Origin: Bacteroidales bacterium
GTDB taxonomy: Bacteria > Bacteroidota > Bacteroidia > Bacteroidales > P3
Direction: 5' to 3'
DNA length: 47,002 nt
Assembly: GCA_024400495.1 (NCBI GenBank)
Contig: JAKSMR010000003.1
Span: 69,862 to 116,863 of the forward strand
In this document: piece by piece, positions 34,527 through 42,225 of the stretch
How positions within the stretch are numbered: the stretch's first letter is position 1
Layout of the letters: each line of letters starts with the position of its first letter
The notes under the pieces: model-generated
The model's input: the letters and a program-made list of their open reading frames with translations, nothing else
Database searches by the model: none
Told to the model about the DNA's origin: nothing
Program-made: the position numbers and the translations under genes

Positions 34527-35717
34527 TTATTCTTTGATAGCCTTGATACCGGGGAGCTCTTTGCCTTCGAGGTATTCGAGCATAGCGCCACCACCAGTAG
34601 AGACATAGCTCATCTGGTCGGCGAGGTTCATCTGCTTGACAGCAGCAACGCTATCGCCACCACCTACAGCAGCAAAGCAGCCATTCTTGCATGCTTCGGC
34701 AACATAAGTTGCGATTTCGCGGGTGCCATTAGCAAAGAGAGGCATCTCGAATACGCCGGCGGGGCCGTTCCAAAGGATGGACTTGGAGCTCATGATAACA
34801 TCTTTGAGCATCTTGCAGCTCTCGGGGCCGATATCCATGCTCTCCCAGTCTGCGGGAACCTTGTCGGAAGGAACGATCTGGGTATTGGCGGTGTTGGAGA
34901 AATCGTCGGCGATAAGGCTGTCGGTAGGGAGGAAATATTTCACGCCCTTGGCGTCCATACGCTTCATCAGGTCGAGAGCGAGCTCCATCTTGTCGTCTTC
35001 GCAGATAGACTTGCCTATCTGGCCGCCCATAGCCTTGGTGAAGGTGTAGCGCATGCCACCGATGATGACCATGTTGTCAACCTTGTCGAGGAGATTTTCG
35101 AGGATGCCGATCTTGCTGCTGACCTTCGAGCCACCAATGATGGCGGTAAAGGGACGAGGAGGATTCTGCATCAGTTTCTCGAGATTCTTGACCTCGTTCT
35201 CCATAAGGAATCCGAAATATTTGTCGTTGGGGAAGAACTTGGCGATAACGGCGGTGGAGCTATGCTCGCGATGAGCTGCGCCAAAAGCGTCGTTGATGTA
35301 GCAGTCGCCGAGTTTGGAGAGCTGTTCGGCCAGTTCAACACCACCCTTGGTCTCTTCGGGATAGAAACGGATGTTTTCAAGCAGCATGACCTCGCCATCT
35401 TTGAGGTTCTGGGCCATAGCGGCAACCTTGTCACCAAGGAGCTCCTGGGTGAACTGCACGGGACGGCCGATGAGCTCCTCGAGATGTTTGGCTACGGGAG
35501 CAAGGCTGAGTTCTGCATCGAAGCCACCTTTAGGACGACCGAAGTGGGCCATGATGATGATAGCAGCACCATCGTTGAGCAGTTTCTCGATAGTGGGCAT
35601 CGACTCACGCATACGGGTGTCGTCGGTAATGTTCTTATTGTCATCAACAGGTACGTTGAAGTCAACACGGAGAAGAACTTTGCGACCTTTGAAATTGATA
35701 TCTTTGATTGATTTCAT
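34527..35717 (-). CDS. pgk: Phosphoglycerate kinase
   Basis: Pgk makes ATP from 1,3-bisphosphoglycerate in glycolysis. 396 residues, full length. N-terminal signature KVLLRVDFNVPVDDN, then the basic patch MAHFGRPKGG and ENIRFYPEE. The C-terminal nucleotide domain shows IIGGSKVSSKIGILENLL and the closing GGGDSVAAVKQ, then STGGGAMLEYLEG. It lies 38 bp after atpB on the same strand, with a terminator just behind, so atpB and pgk may share a transcript. Confidence 0.97.
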   Translation of the reverse strand: MKSIKDINFKGRKVLLRVDFNVPVDDNKNITDDTRMRESMPTIEKLLNDGAAIIIMAHFGRPKGGFDAELSLAPVAKHLEELIGRPVQFTQELLGDKVAAMAQNLKDGEVMLLENIRFYPEETKGGVELAEQLSKLGDCYINDAFGAAHREHSSTAVIAKFFPNDKYFGFLMENEVKNLEKLMQNPPRPFTAIIGGSKVSSKIGILENLLDKVDNMVIIGGMRYTFTKAMGGQIGKSICEDDKMELALDLMKRMDAKGVKYFLPTDSLIADDFSNTANTQIVPSDKVPADWESMDIGPESCKMLKDVIMSSKSILWNGPAGVFEMPLFANGTREIATYVAEACKNGCFAAVGGGDSVAAVKQMNLADQMSYVSTGGGAMLEYLEGKELPGIKAIKE

Positions 35718-35755
35718 AAAACTTATGATTTATTGGGTTTCATTATTATTGTTTG

Positions 35756-36880
35756 CTATTCTTCTTCGGGTTCCACCACAGCCATCCCTATATAAAGAGC
35801 CGAGAGCATGGTGAAGACATAAGCCTGGATATAGGCCACCAGACACTCGAGCACGTCGATGAAGACAGAGAAGAGGATGCTGATCACAGATACGGCGCCG
35901 CCGGTGGCCACGCCAAAGGTGTTGGAAAGGATGAAGATGATCACGATAAAGCCCAGCACAACGATATGACCTGCCGTCATGTTGGCAAAAAGACGGATCA
36001 TCAGCACAATAGGCTTGGTGATCACACCCACGACCTCAACAACAGGCATAAGTGGGAAGATTTTCAGCCATGCGGGAACGCCGGGGGTGTTGAAGATATC
36101 TTTCCAGTAGTGTTTGTTGCCGCTGAGGTTGGTGATGAAGAATGTGATCAGAGCCAAGGTTGCCGTCACGGCTATATTTCCGGTGATGTTGGCACCTGCG
36201 GGGAAGAAAGGGATCAACCCCAAACAGTTACAGAAGAAGATAAAGAAGAAGAGGGTAAGCAGGTAGGGAAGATATTTTTCGTACCTCTCCCCTATCATAG
36301 GTTTTGCCATCTCGTCACGCACATGACACACCAGCATCTCCACAAGGTTCTGCAGCCCGCTAGGAGCCTGCTTGGGATTCTTTTTGGCTTTATGACCTGC
36401 CACAAAGATGATCACAAGCAACACCAAAACGGCGATAAAGATTGCTGCTGCGGTTTTCGTTATAGAGAGGTCGACAGGCTTTGCTACCGAACCGTCTTCG
36501 TTCATCAGAGGCTCTCCCGACTCATCCACACAGATGATGGTCTCTTTCTCCATACCACCACCTATCAGACGATAGCCTTTGTAGTCGGCATGCCCATGGT
36601 GGAATTTGGAAGAGGAGAAAACATCAACATGGCCATTATTGACCACTATGATGGGAAGCGGGATTGCAACAGCATGCTCTTCCCCATCTTTTCCCACATA
36701 GTCGAACATATGCCAGGAATGGGCATCGGTGACGTGGCCGATGATGATGGCTCCGGGATTGAGGGACCCGCCTTCCTCGGCAACAGCCTCGTGGAGGACT
36801 GCGACAGAATCACCCTGTGCCCTGAGAGCAACGGGGAGGAGGAAGAGGGAGAGTATGAGGATCAGCTGTCTGAGTTTCAT
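35756..36880 (-). CDS. atpB: ATP synthase F0 subunit a
   Basis: Subunit a forms the proton half-channels of the F0 motor. The 374-residue protein has a cleavable signal peptide (MKLRQLILILSLFLLPVALRA) and a periplasmic N-terminal domain of about 130 residues, both common in Bacteroidota, then five or so helices. The essential Arg is in LMIRLFANMTAGH, facing subunit c. Normally atpE and atpF follow directly; here pgk follows, and the preceding gene is a small RHH-like protein. The remaining F0F1 genes must be elsewhere. Confidence 0.95.
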   Translation of the reverse strand: MKLRQLILILSLFLLPVALRAQGDSVAVLHEAVAEEGGSLNPGAIIIGHVTDAHSWHMFDYVGKDGEEHAVAIPLPIIVVNNGHVDVFSSSKFHHGHADYKGYRLIGGGMEKETIICVDESGEPLMNEDGSVAKPVDLSITKTAAAIFIAVLVLLVIIFVAGHKAKKNPKQAPSGLQNLVEMLVCHVRDEMAKPMIGERYEKYLPYLLTLFFFIFFCNCLGLIPFFPAGANITGNIAVTATLALITFFITNLSGNKHYWKDIFNTPGVPAWLKIFPLMPVVEVVGVITKPIVLMIRLFANMTAGHIVVLGFIVIIFILSNTFGVATGGAVSVISILFSVFIDVLECLVAYIQAYVFTMLSALYIGMAVVEPEEE

Positions 36881-36898
36881 TAGTCGGGATGTTTTGTT

Positions 36899-37156
36899 TT
36901 ACTTGTTTTCGTCTTCAATTCTGGAGGTGTTGTTGAAGATGTCGATCTGCAGGGTGTCAAAGAGACCGAGCTGGTTCTTTGTCTCTTTTTTCTCTACATT
37001 CTTGGCATATTCCTGCAATGCATCGTGAAGGACTTTTCGCATAGCAACAGCCTTGGTGGTTCCTTCTGCTTTTGCCATAAACGCCAAAGCGGCATAGTCT
37101 CTCTGAGAGAGAGTAAAAGAAACTTTTTTACCTTGTTTGCTATTGGTTTTCTTCAC
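36899..37156 (-). CDS. Small RHH-like protein (possible DNA-binding), upstream of atpB
   Basis: An 85-residue protein. I start it at the GTG at 37156 because the promoter box at 37187-37180 lies just upstream; a longer frame would begin before the promoter. The segment KKVSFTLSQRDYAALAFMAK followed by AEGTTKAVAMRKVLHDALQE has the strand-helix-helix pattern of ribbon-helix-helix proteins. The tail (GLFDTLQIDIFNN) resembles a conserved Bacteroidales family of unknown role. It lies 18 bp before atpB, so it is probably co-transcribed and could regulate that unit. Confidence 0.75.
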   Translation of the reverse strand: MKKTNSKQGKKVSFTLSQRDYAALAFMAKAEGTTKAVAMRKVLHDALQEYAKNVEKKETKNQLGLFDTLQIDIFNNTSRIEDENK

Positions 37157-37179
37157 GATGAGGCCAGACAAATATTTTG

Positions 37180-37187
37180 CAAAGATA
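37180..37187 (-). promoter_or_regulatory. -7 box of the RHH-atpB-pgk unit
   Basis: The minus strand reads TATCTTTG followed by CAAAAT. Transcription would start near 37173, giving a leader of about 17 nt before the GTG at 37156. Confidence 0.6.
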
Positions 37188-37263
37188 AGAATAAAAAGGG
37201 AGATAGCAGCACTTTTTATAAAATAAATATTTTTTACGCACAAAACATCCATCTTATCAAACA

Positions 37264-37302
37264 ATTAGGGCATCCGCAGCAAACGGACGCCCTAATGTTT
37301 TT
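37264..37302 (-). terminator. Terminator-like hairpin after the DUF2723 gene
   Basis: ATTAGGGC-A-TCCG pairs with CGGA-C-GCCCTAAT (12 bp with one mismatch, seven-base loop). It lies 26 bp after the leftward gene's stop. The better T run (GTTTTTG) is on the plus-strand side; on the minus strand only TTGTTTG follows, so it may be a weak terminator for that gene. Confidence 0.6.
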
Positions 37303-37321
37303 GCAATATCTTTGAGTCAGA

Positions 37322-40300
37322 TTATTGCTGCTGCATGAAGACGTACTGGTAAGGTTCCATCAGCGAAGCTGCCATGTCGGCCAACTCCTGATTGTTCAGA
37401 TCCTTACGTGCGATATCGCTAAGCGTGTAGAGGATCTGGCAGTCTTCTCTCAGCTGAGCAGTAACACCTGTCGAATATTTGCGGTTCTTGCTGTTTGCAT
37501 ACTGGGCCACATAGGCAAGATCCTGAGAATAATATTTGAAGATGTCGTTCCACACCTCGGTAGCCTTCTCTACGCCATAGACTCTCTTATAGAGCTCGAC
37601 GGAATAGAGGCTGTATTTGTCGCGTGGGAAGTTCTTCTGGGGGAAGAATTCATCACCTTGATCCAGCAGCTTGCGGGCTCGTTCTACGTCGGCATTCTCT
37701 CCGTTCATAATGTTGCGAGCCATCATGAAGAGCGTCTGGCGCTGTACGTTACCGAAGTTGAGGCTGATAGGATCGACATAGATGTCGGCGTTGAGATTAC
37801 CCCACTCGAGCGGAGTGTAGGAGCCGTCCTCGTTCTGCATACCATCGAGGAAGTAGTCGACCGACTTAGGATCAAACTGATGCTGTGCGGGATGAGGCAG
37901 CAGACGGAACACCATACCATCCTGCTCGCAGTACTGTTCCACGATGGGGAACGCTTCTTTGATGTAGCTGGGGTTCATGGTATAGATATTGCGTTCGAAG
38001 TGGTTGGTACCGATAATATCGAGCATCATCAGCTGGTGACGATAGAGTACATCCTTACCCAACTCGAAGCGGATGACGGGAGCCACATGGATCGTGTCTT
38101 CTGCAGCAAGAACGCCCAGTTCGACGAGCTTGGCTTTGTCGAGGGTGATCTTGAACTTCTTGGTGGGGAGATAATGGAACGATTCGCCACGGTTGTTGAT
38201 GGTGAACTTGGCGGCATTGTCGCGTACCAGAGCCAGGATTTCGGAGACCTCAAGGTAGTCCGACGAGTTGTCCATCAGATAGACAAGATCCGATCCTAAG
38301 CCATAGAACTCATCGTAGGGCAGCGTCATGGGCAGCGGTTCAGACTGATACAACTTATTATAAAGCTGCTCAGTGTACCAATGCATGCCGGCAAGGGTAT
38401 AGTTGAGGATACGGATGTCGGTACGGAACTGCTCAACCTCCTGGGCATACCAGAGGGGGAAGGTGTCGTTGTCGCCATAGGTGACAAGGATGCCGTTCTT
38501 GGTGAGGTTGCCCATATAGTTCTTGGCGAAGTCGCGAGCGGCGGTCTTCTGCGAGCGGTCGTGGTCGTCCCAGTTCTCAGCACACATACGCACAGGTACG
38601 GCGACAAAGCAGAGGGCGAATACGGCAGCCACAACCAGGCCTTTCACCTTCTCGTTCTTGAGCGACTTGTTGATCCAGTCTGCCAAAGCCAGCACGCCGA
38701 GGCCCACCCATATAGCAAAGAAGTAGAACGAACCCACAAAGGCATAATCACGTTCGCGAGGCTGACGGGGAGGCATATTGAGGTAGATCTCGATAGCCAG
38801 ACCGGTCATAAAGAACATCACAAACACGATAAAGGCGCCACGCTTGTCCTTCATGCTATGATAAACCAAGCCGAGAAGGCCGAGGATGAGAGGAAGCAGG
38901 AAGTAGGTGTTGCGACCTTTGTTGTTCATCATATGGTCGGGCAGGTTGTCCTGAGGACCGAGACGCATCTCATCGATGAACTTGATACCGCTGATCCAGT
39001 TACCGTTCATGTAGTCGATAGTACCATCGTCGTTGAAGTGATGGCCTTGGATATCGTTCTGGCGACCAGCGAAGTTCCACATGAAGTAGCGCCAGTACAT
39101 CCAGCCACACTGGTAGCGGTTGAAGTATCTGAGGTTCTGGCTCATAGTGGGTTTCTGTCCTCTGGGAGGATCGCCAGCCCAATACTTGTAGAACAAGGGA
39201 TGCTGACGACCGTTGTCGGTACTGTACATACGGGGGAAGAATCCACAATGGTCCTTGCGGTACTCATACTCCTGAGCGTGAGCCTTGGGGATATAGCGGT
39301 CCTTGCCGCCCTTTTCGCCACGCACATATTTGGTGTAGCCGTCCTTCACACCGATGGGGTTGCCGGCGGTGTAGTAAGGACCCGTCAGGAGCGGAGTCTG
39401 ACCATACTGCTCGCGACCGAGATAAGCGCGCAGAGCTACAGCGTCTTTAGGAGCATTCTCGTTGAGAGGGGTATTGGTGTTGGCACGGATCACGAGCACA
39501 AAGAAGGTGCTGTAGCCCACGATCAGCATCAATGTAGCCAGTATGGCGGCGTTGATGACGGGTTTGTTGCGCTTCTTGGTGTACCACAGGCCCCAGCCGA
39601 TGGCGCCTGCGACAAGAAGGAAGAAGATGACCGTTCCTACATTGAAGCTCATGCCCAAGCTGTTGACAAAGAACACGTCGAAAGCGGAGCTTACATTCAC
39701 CACGCCAGGGATGATGCCGTAGAGCACGATGGCGAGGAGGACGACGGAGATAATGCCGCTATAAATGAAGCCTTTGACGGTGGTCTGTTTCCATTTCTTG
39801 AAATAAACGACATAGACGATGGCAGGGATGGTCAGCAGGTTCAGCAGGTGGACGCCGATGGCCATACCTACGAGGAAGCTGACGAGGATGAGCCAACGCA
39901 ACGAACGGGGGTCGTCGCTCTGCTCTTCCCATTTCAGGACAGCCCAGAACACCACAGCTGTAAAGAAAGACGACATTGCATACACCTCGCCTTCTACAGC
40001 AGAGAACCAGTAGGTGTCGCTAAAACAGTATGCCATAGCTCCCACGATGCCGGAGCCGAAGATAGCCCATGTGCGCCAGTCTTTTACCTCGGGGTTCTTC
40101 TCACCTATGATGAGCTTGCCCAGAAGGGTGATGGTCCAATAGAGGAACATGATACCCAAGCCGGAGCATACAGCCGAGAGGATGTTGACGGCACGGGCAG
40201 CGTCCATAGGATCGCTGAACATGGCAAAGAGGCAACCCAGCAGCTGGAAGGTAGGTGCTCCAGGAGGGTGACCCACCTGCAACTTGATAGCTGTAGCGAT

Positions 40301-40417
40301 ATACTCGCCACAATCCCACCAGCTTGCGGTGGCTTCGGCGGTCATGATATACACAGCACAAGCGGCTATGCCTACCAGCCATCCGATGATGTTGTTAAAC
40401 AAGTGATAACGTTTCAT
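37322..40417 (-). CDS. DUF2723 polytopic membrane protein, TMEM260/PMT-like glycosyltransferase
   Basis: A 1031-residue protein with about ten to twelve N-terminal membrane helices and a large soluble C-terminal part (from about 640). The start (NNIIGWLVGIAACAVYIMTA, then EATASWWDCGEYIATAIKLQ, then VGHPPGAPTFQLLG) is the DUF2723 signature, with acidic residues in the first outer loop like those of GT-C glycosyltransferases. A human DUF2723 protein, TMEM260, is an O-mannosyltransferase, so a lipid-linked-sugar protein glycosyltransferase is a reasonable guess. Bacteroidales do O-glycosylate exported proteins, but its role here is inference. The start is 47 bp after the arginine deiminase gene. 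Confidence 0.85.
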   Translation of the reverse strand: MKRYHLFNNIIGWLVGIAACAVYIMTAEATASWWDCGEYIATAIKLQVGHPPGAPTFQLLGCLFAMFSDPMDAARAVNILSAVCSGLGIMFLYWTITLLGKLIIGEKNPEVKDWRTWAIFGSGIVGAMAYCFSDTYWFSAVEGEVYAMSSFFTAVVFWAVLKWEEQSDDPRSLRWLILVSFLVGMAIGVHLLNLLTIPAIVYVVYFKKWKQTTVKGFIYSGIISVVLLAIVLYGIIPGVVNVSSAFDVFFVNSLGMSFNVGTVIFFLLVAGAIGWGLWYTKKRNKPVINAAILATLMLIVGYSTFFVLVIRANTNTPLNENAPKDAVALRAYLGREQYGQTPLLTGPYYTAGNPIGVKDGYTKYVRGEKGGKDRYIPKAHAQEYEYRKDHCGFFPRMYSTDNGRQHPLFYKYWAGDPPRGQKPTMSQNLRYFNRYQCGWMYWRYFMWNFAGRQNDIQGHHFNDDGTIDYMNGNWISGIKFIDEMRLGPQDNLPDHMMNNKGRNTYFLLPLILGLLGLVYHSMKDKRGAFIVFVMFFMTGLAIEIYLNMPPRQPRERDYAFVGSFYFFAIWVGLGVLALADWINKSLKNEKVKGLVVAAVFALCFVAVPVRMCAENWDDHDRSQKTAARDFAKNYMGNLTKNGILVTYGDNDTFPLWYAQEVEQFRTDIRILNYTLAGMHWYTEQLYNKLYQSEPLPMTLPYDEFYGLGSDLVYLMDNSSDYLEVSEILALVRDNAAKFTINNRGESFHYLPTKKFKITLDKAKLVELGVLAAEDTIHVAPVIRFELGKDVLYRHQLMMLDIIGTNHFERNIYTMNPSYIKEAFPIVEQYCEQDGMVFRLLPHPAQHQFDPKSVDYFLDGMQNEDGSYTPLEWGNLNADIYVDPISLNFGNVQRQTLFMMARNIMNGENADVERARKLLDQGDEFFPQKNFPRDKYSLYSVELYKRVYGVEKATEVWNDIFKYYSQDLAYVAQYANSKNRKYSTGVTAQLREDCQILYTLSDIARKDLNNQELADMAASLMEPYQYVFMQQQ

Positions 40418-40464
40418 ATTATGAGTTTTTTTTAGTTTTTCCTAATGAGCATTGGAGCAGTCTG

Positions 40465-41724
40465 CTACCAATCGATCTTGTCGCGGTTGATGGGACAGGT
40501 CATGCAACGGGCGCCACCGCCACCGCGAGGTAGTTCAGAGCCGGCGAAGGTGATCACAGCCTTCTCATAATCCCAGGGCTTCACCTTGTCGGCACATACG
40601 TCTTCGGCGTCAAGCACTTCGAAGCCAGCCTTGTTCAAAGCTTCGATGGTGCGACGGTTGCGACGGTAGCCGATGATGTGGTTCTCGCCGAAGGAGAAGA
40701 AATTGGCGCCGCTATGCCATTGGTCGCGGTCCTGCCACCAGTCGGCGAAGTCGCCGCTGTTCATACCGCCGGCGCAGAAGATGGGATCCATCTCCATGCC
40801 TACTGCCTTCAACGCCACGAGGATATTGTCGTACTCCTTGCGGGCAAACTTGCCGCCTTCGATGGTGTAGAGATAGGTCTTCATGCCGGTAAAGACACCG
40901 GTGTGACGGATCATAGGCTCGTAGCACATGCAATGGTGAGTGCCCAAGAAGGTGAACACCATATCGAGGTGGATGAACGAGTCTGGCTCTTTGGGGAGCT
41001 CCTGGGCGATGACATAGAAGCGTTCCTTACCCTTGCCGGCGTTGGCAGCAAGGTACTCTATACCAGCAAAGTTGGTACGGATTCCGGTACCGATGCAGAG
41101 CAGATCGGGACGCACGATATGGACATCGCCGCCTTCTGTTCTTGCTTCGGGTACTGCCTGCTGCGCCCAGAGGGTGTTCACTTTGAAGCAGTTCTCGAAG
41201 ATCGCCTTGTAGATGTACGACTCACGGCTTCTCACGCCGAACGACATTGAGTTGATGAGCGCTCCGTCATACATACACGAGGAGGCGTCGCGGGTGAAGA
41301 AGAGGTTATAGAGCGGTTTGAGCAGATAGCGGCTCTCTTCAAACTGCACGGGATCTTTACCCTTACGGTAGGCAAAACCTTCGATGAGCTCTTTGGAGAG
41401 GGTCTTGGGGTCGTGGGTCAGCAGCTCGTCGACGACACATTCGCAGCCGTCCAGTTTACATGACTGACGGACGAGCGTTTCACACACCTTGGCGTCCTTC
41501 AGCACCTCCTCGAGGAGATCCATCACATACAGCACGTTCGTCACTTTCGAGAGGGCACCCGAGAAATAGCCATACTCCTTGTTCACAATGTCCAAATTCA
41601 GGATGTCGCTATAGAGAGCATGGTGGGCGTTGGTGGGGGTCATAGCTTCGATTTCGGGACCGGGACGATGCATCAGCACAGCGTTCAATCGGCCGGTTTC
41701 GGAGCAAAGGTCAACAGGTATCAT
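40465..41724 (-). CDS. arcA: Arginine deiminase
   Basis: Hydrolyses arginine to citrulline and ammonia. 419 residues, with family motifs LNAVLMHRPGPE, FTRDASS, EGGDVHIVRPDLLCIGTGIR, HLDMVFTFLG and the catalytic cysteine loop GGGGARCMTCPI (C407). This matches arginine deiminase rather than ornithine carbamoyltransferase or agmatine deiminase. No arcB or arcC is adjacent, so it could serve nitrogen supply or acid resistance without the usual operon. It has its own promoter box at 41802-41795 and may read through to the DUF2723 gene. Confidence 0.93.
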   Translation of the reverse strand: MIPVDLCSETGRLNAVLMHRPGPEIEAMTPTNAHHALYSDILNLDIVNKEYGYFSGALSKVTNVLYVMDLLEEVLKDAKVCETLVRQSCKLDGCECVVDELLTHDPKTLSKELIEGFAYRKGKDPVQFEESRYLLKPLYNLFFTRDASSCMYDGALINSMSFGVRSRESYIYKAIFENCFKVNTLWAQQAVPEARTEGGDVHIVRPDLLCIGTGIRTNFAGIEYLAANAGKGKERFYVIAQELPKEPDSFIHLDMVFTFLGTHHCMCYEPMIRHTGVFTGMKTYLYTIEGGKFARKEYDNILVALKAVGMEMDPIFCAGGMNSGDFADWWQDRDQWHSGANFFSFGENHIIGYRRNRRTIEALNKAGFEVLDAEDVCADKVKPWDYEKAVITFAGSELPRGGGGARCMTCPINRDKIDW

Positions 41725-41794
41725 ATATTTAATATTTATTCAACATATTAAGTAGCAGAGCTTTGGATACACCTTGCCCTACTAGAATGATATG

Positions 41795-41802
41795 CAAAGA
41801 TA
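41795..41802 (-). promoter_or_regulatory. -7 box of the arginine deiminase gene
   Basis: The minus strand reads TATCTTTG followed by CATATC, about 70 bp before the ATG at 41724. Confidence 0.6.
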
Positions 41803-42225
41803 AGAAAAATATTTCTATATATATAAAAAACTTTTCAACACCATGTTCATAACCAAGCCCCACCACCCTATCGTCTCTGAATTGTTCTTCCCCCGCCTGA
41901 ACGAACACCAAAGATCGATCAAACGGACTTGTGGGTCTTGCTCTACACCTATCTGATGCCTGTTTAGCGCCTATCTAGCGCCTACTTTCCAGGGGGTAGC
42001 GCCTAGAATTGTAGACGCTACATAGAGGCTACTCATACCCTACAAGATCTTTCCTTATTGCTTGTTGTCCAACCGCACAATCGCGAAACGGCACCAAAAC
42101 ACCTTACCGACTCATTTTCCAGATATTTCCACAACAAGAAGGCTCCGATACCGGATGGTATATCGCGATATGGGAGCCCTGAGATTGTCTTCAACCGGGG
42201 GCTTGGGGCCGCGACCTATTCTCTG
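41803..42225. other. Intergenic region between arcA and the S41 protease gene
   Basis: Between two leftward genes. Apart from the promoter for arcA at its left and the 11-bp array at 41943-42051, I see no gene, RNA or terminator. The stretch 42052-42225 is not periodic and has no recognisable product. Confidence 0.5.
41943..42051. repeat. 11-bp phased degenerate array IV (about 10 units)
   Basis: Units CTACACCTATC, TGATGCCTGTT, TAGCGCCTATC, TAGCGCCTACT, a 10-bp TTCCAGGGGG, TAGCGCCTAGA, ATTGTAGACGC, TACATAGAGGC, TACTCATACCC and TACAAGATCTT follow in phase. TAGCGCCTATC at 41965-41975 is identical to a unit in array III. The array lies about 170 bp 3' of the S41 protease gene, which runs leftward from 43980. 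Confidence 0.8.

Noticed and set aside
37307-37314. Plus-strand TATCTTTG that looks like a promoter box
   Set aside because: It would drive antisense RNA into the end of the DUF2723 gene, and an AT-rich gap makes a chance match likely.
41803-42225. A tRNA or small gene in the arcA/protease gap
   Set aside because: No TTCGAnTC-type T-loop or cloverleaf pairing seen, and no frame with family resemblance.
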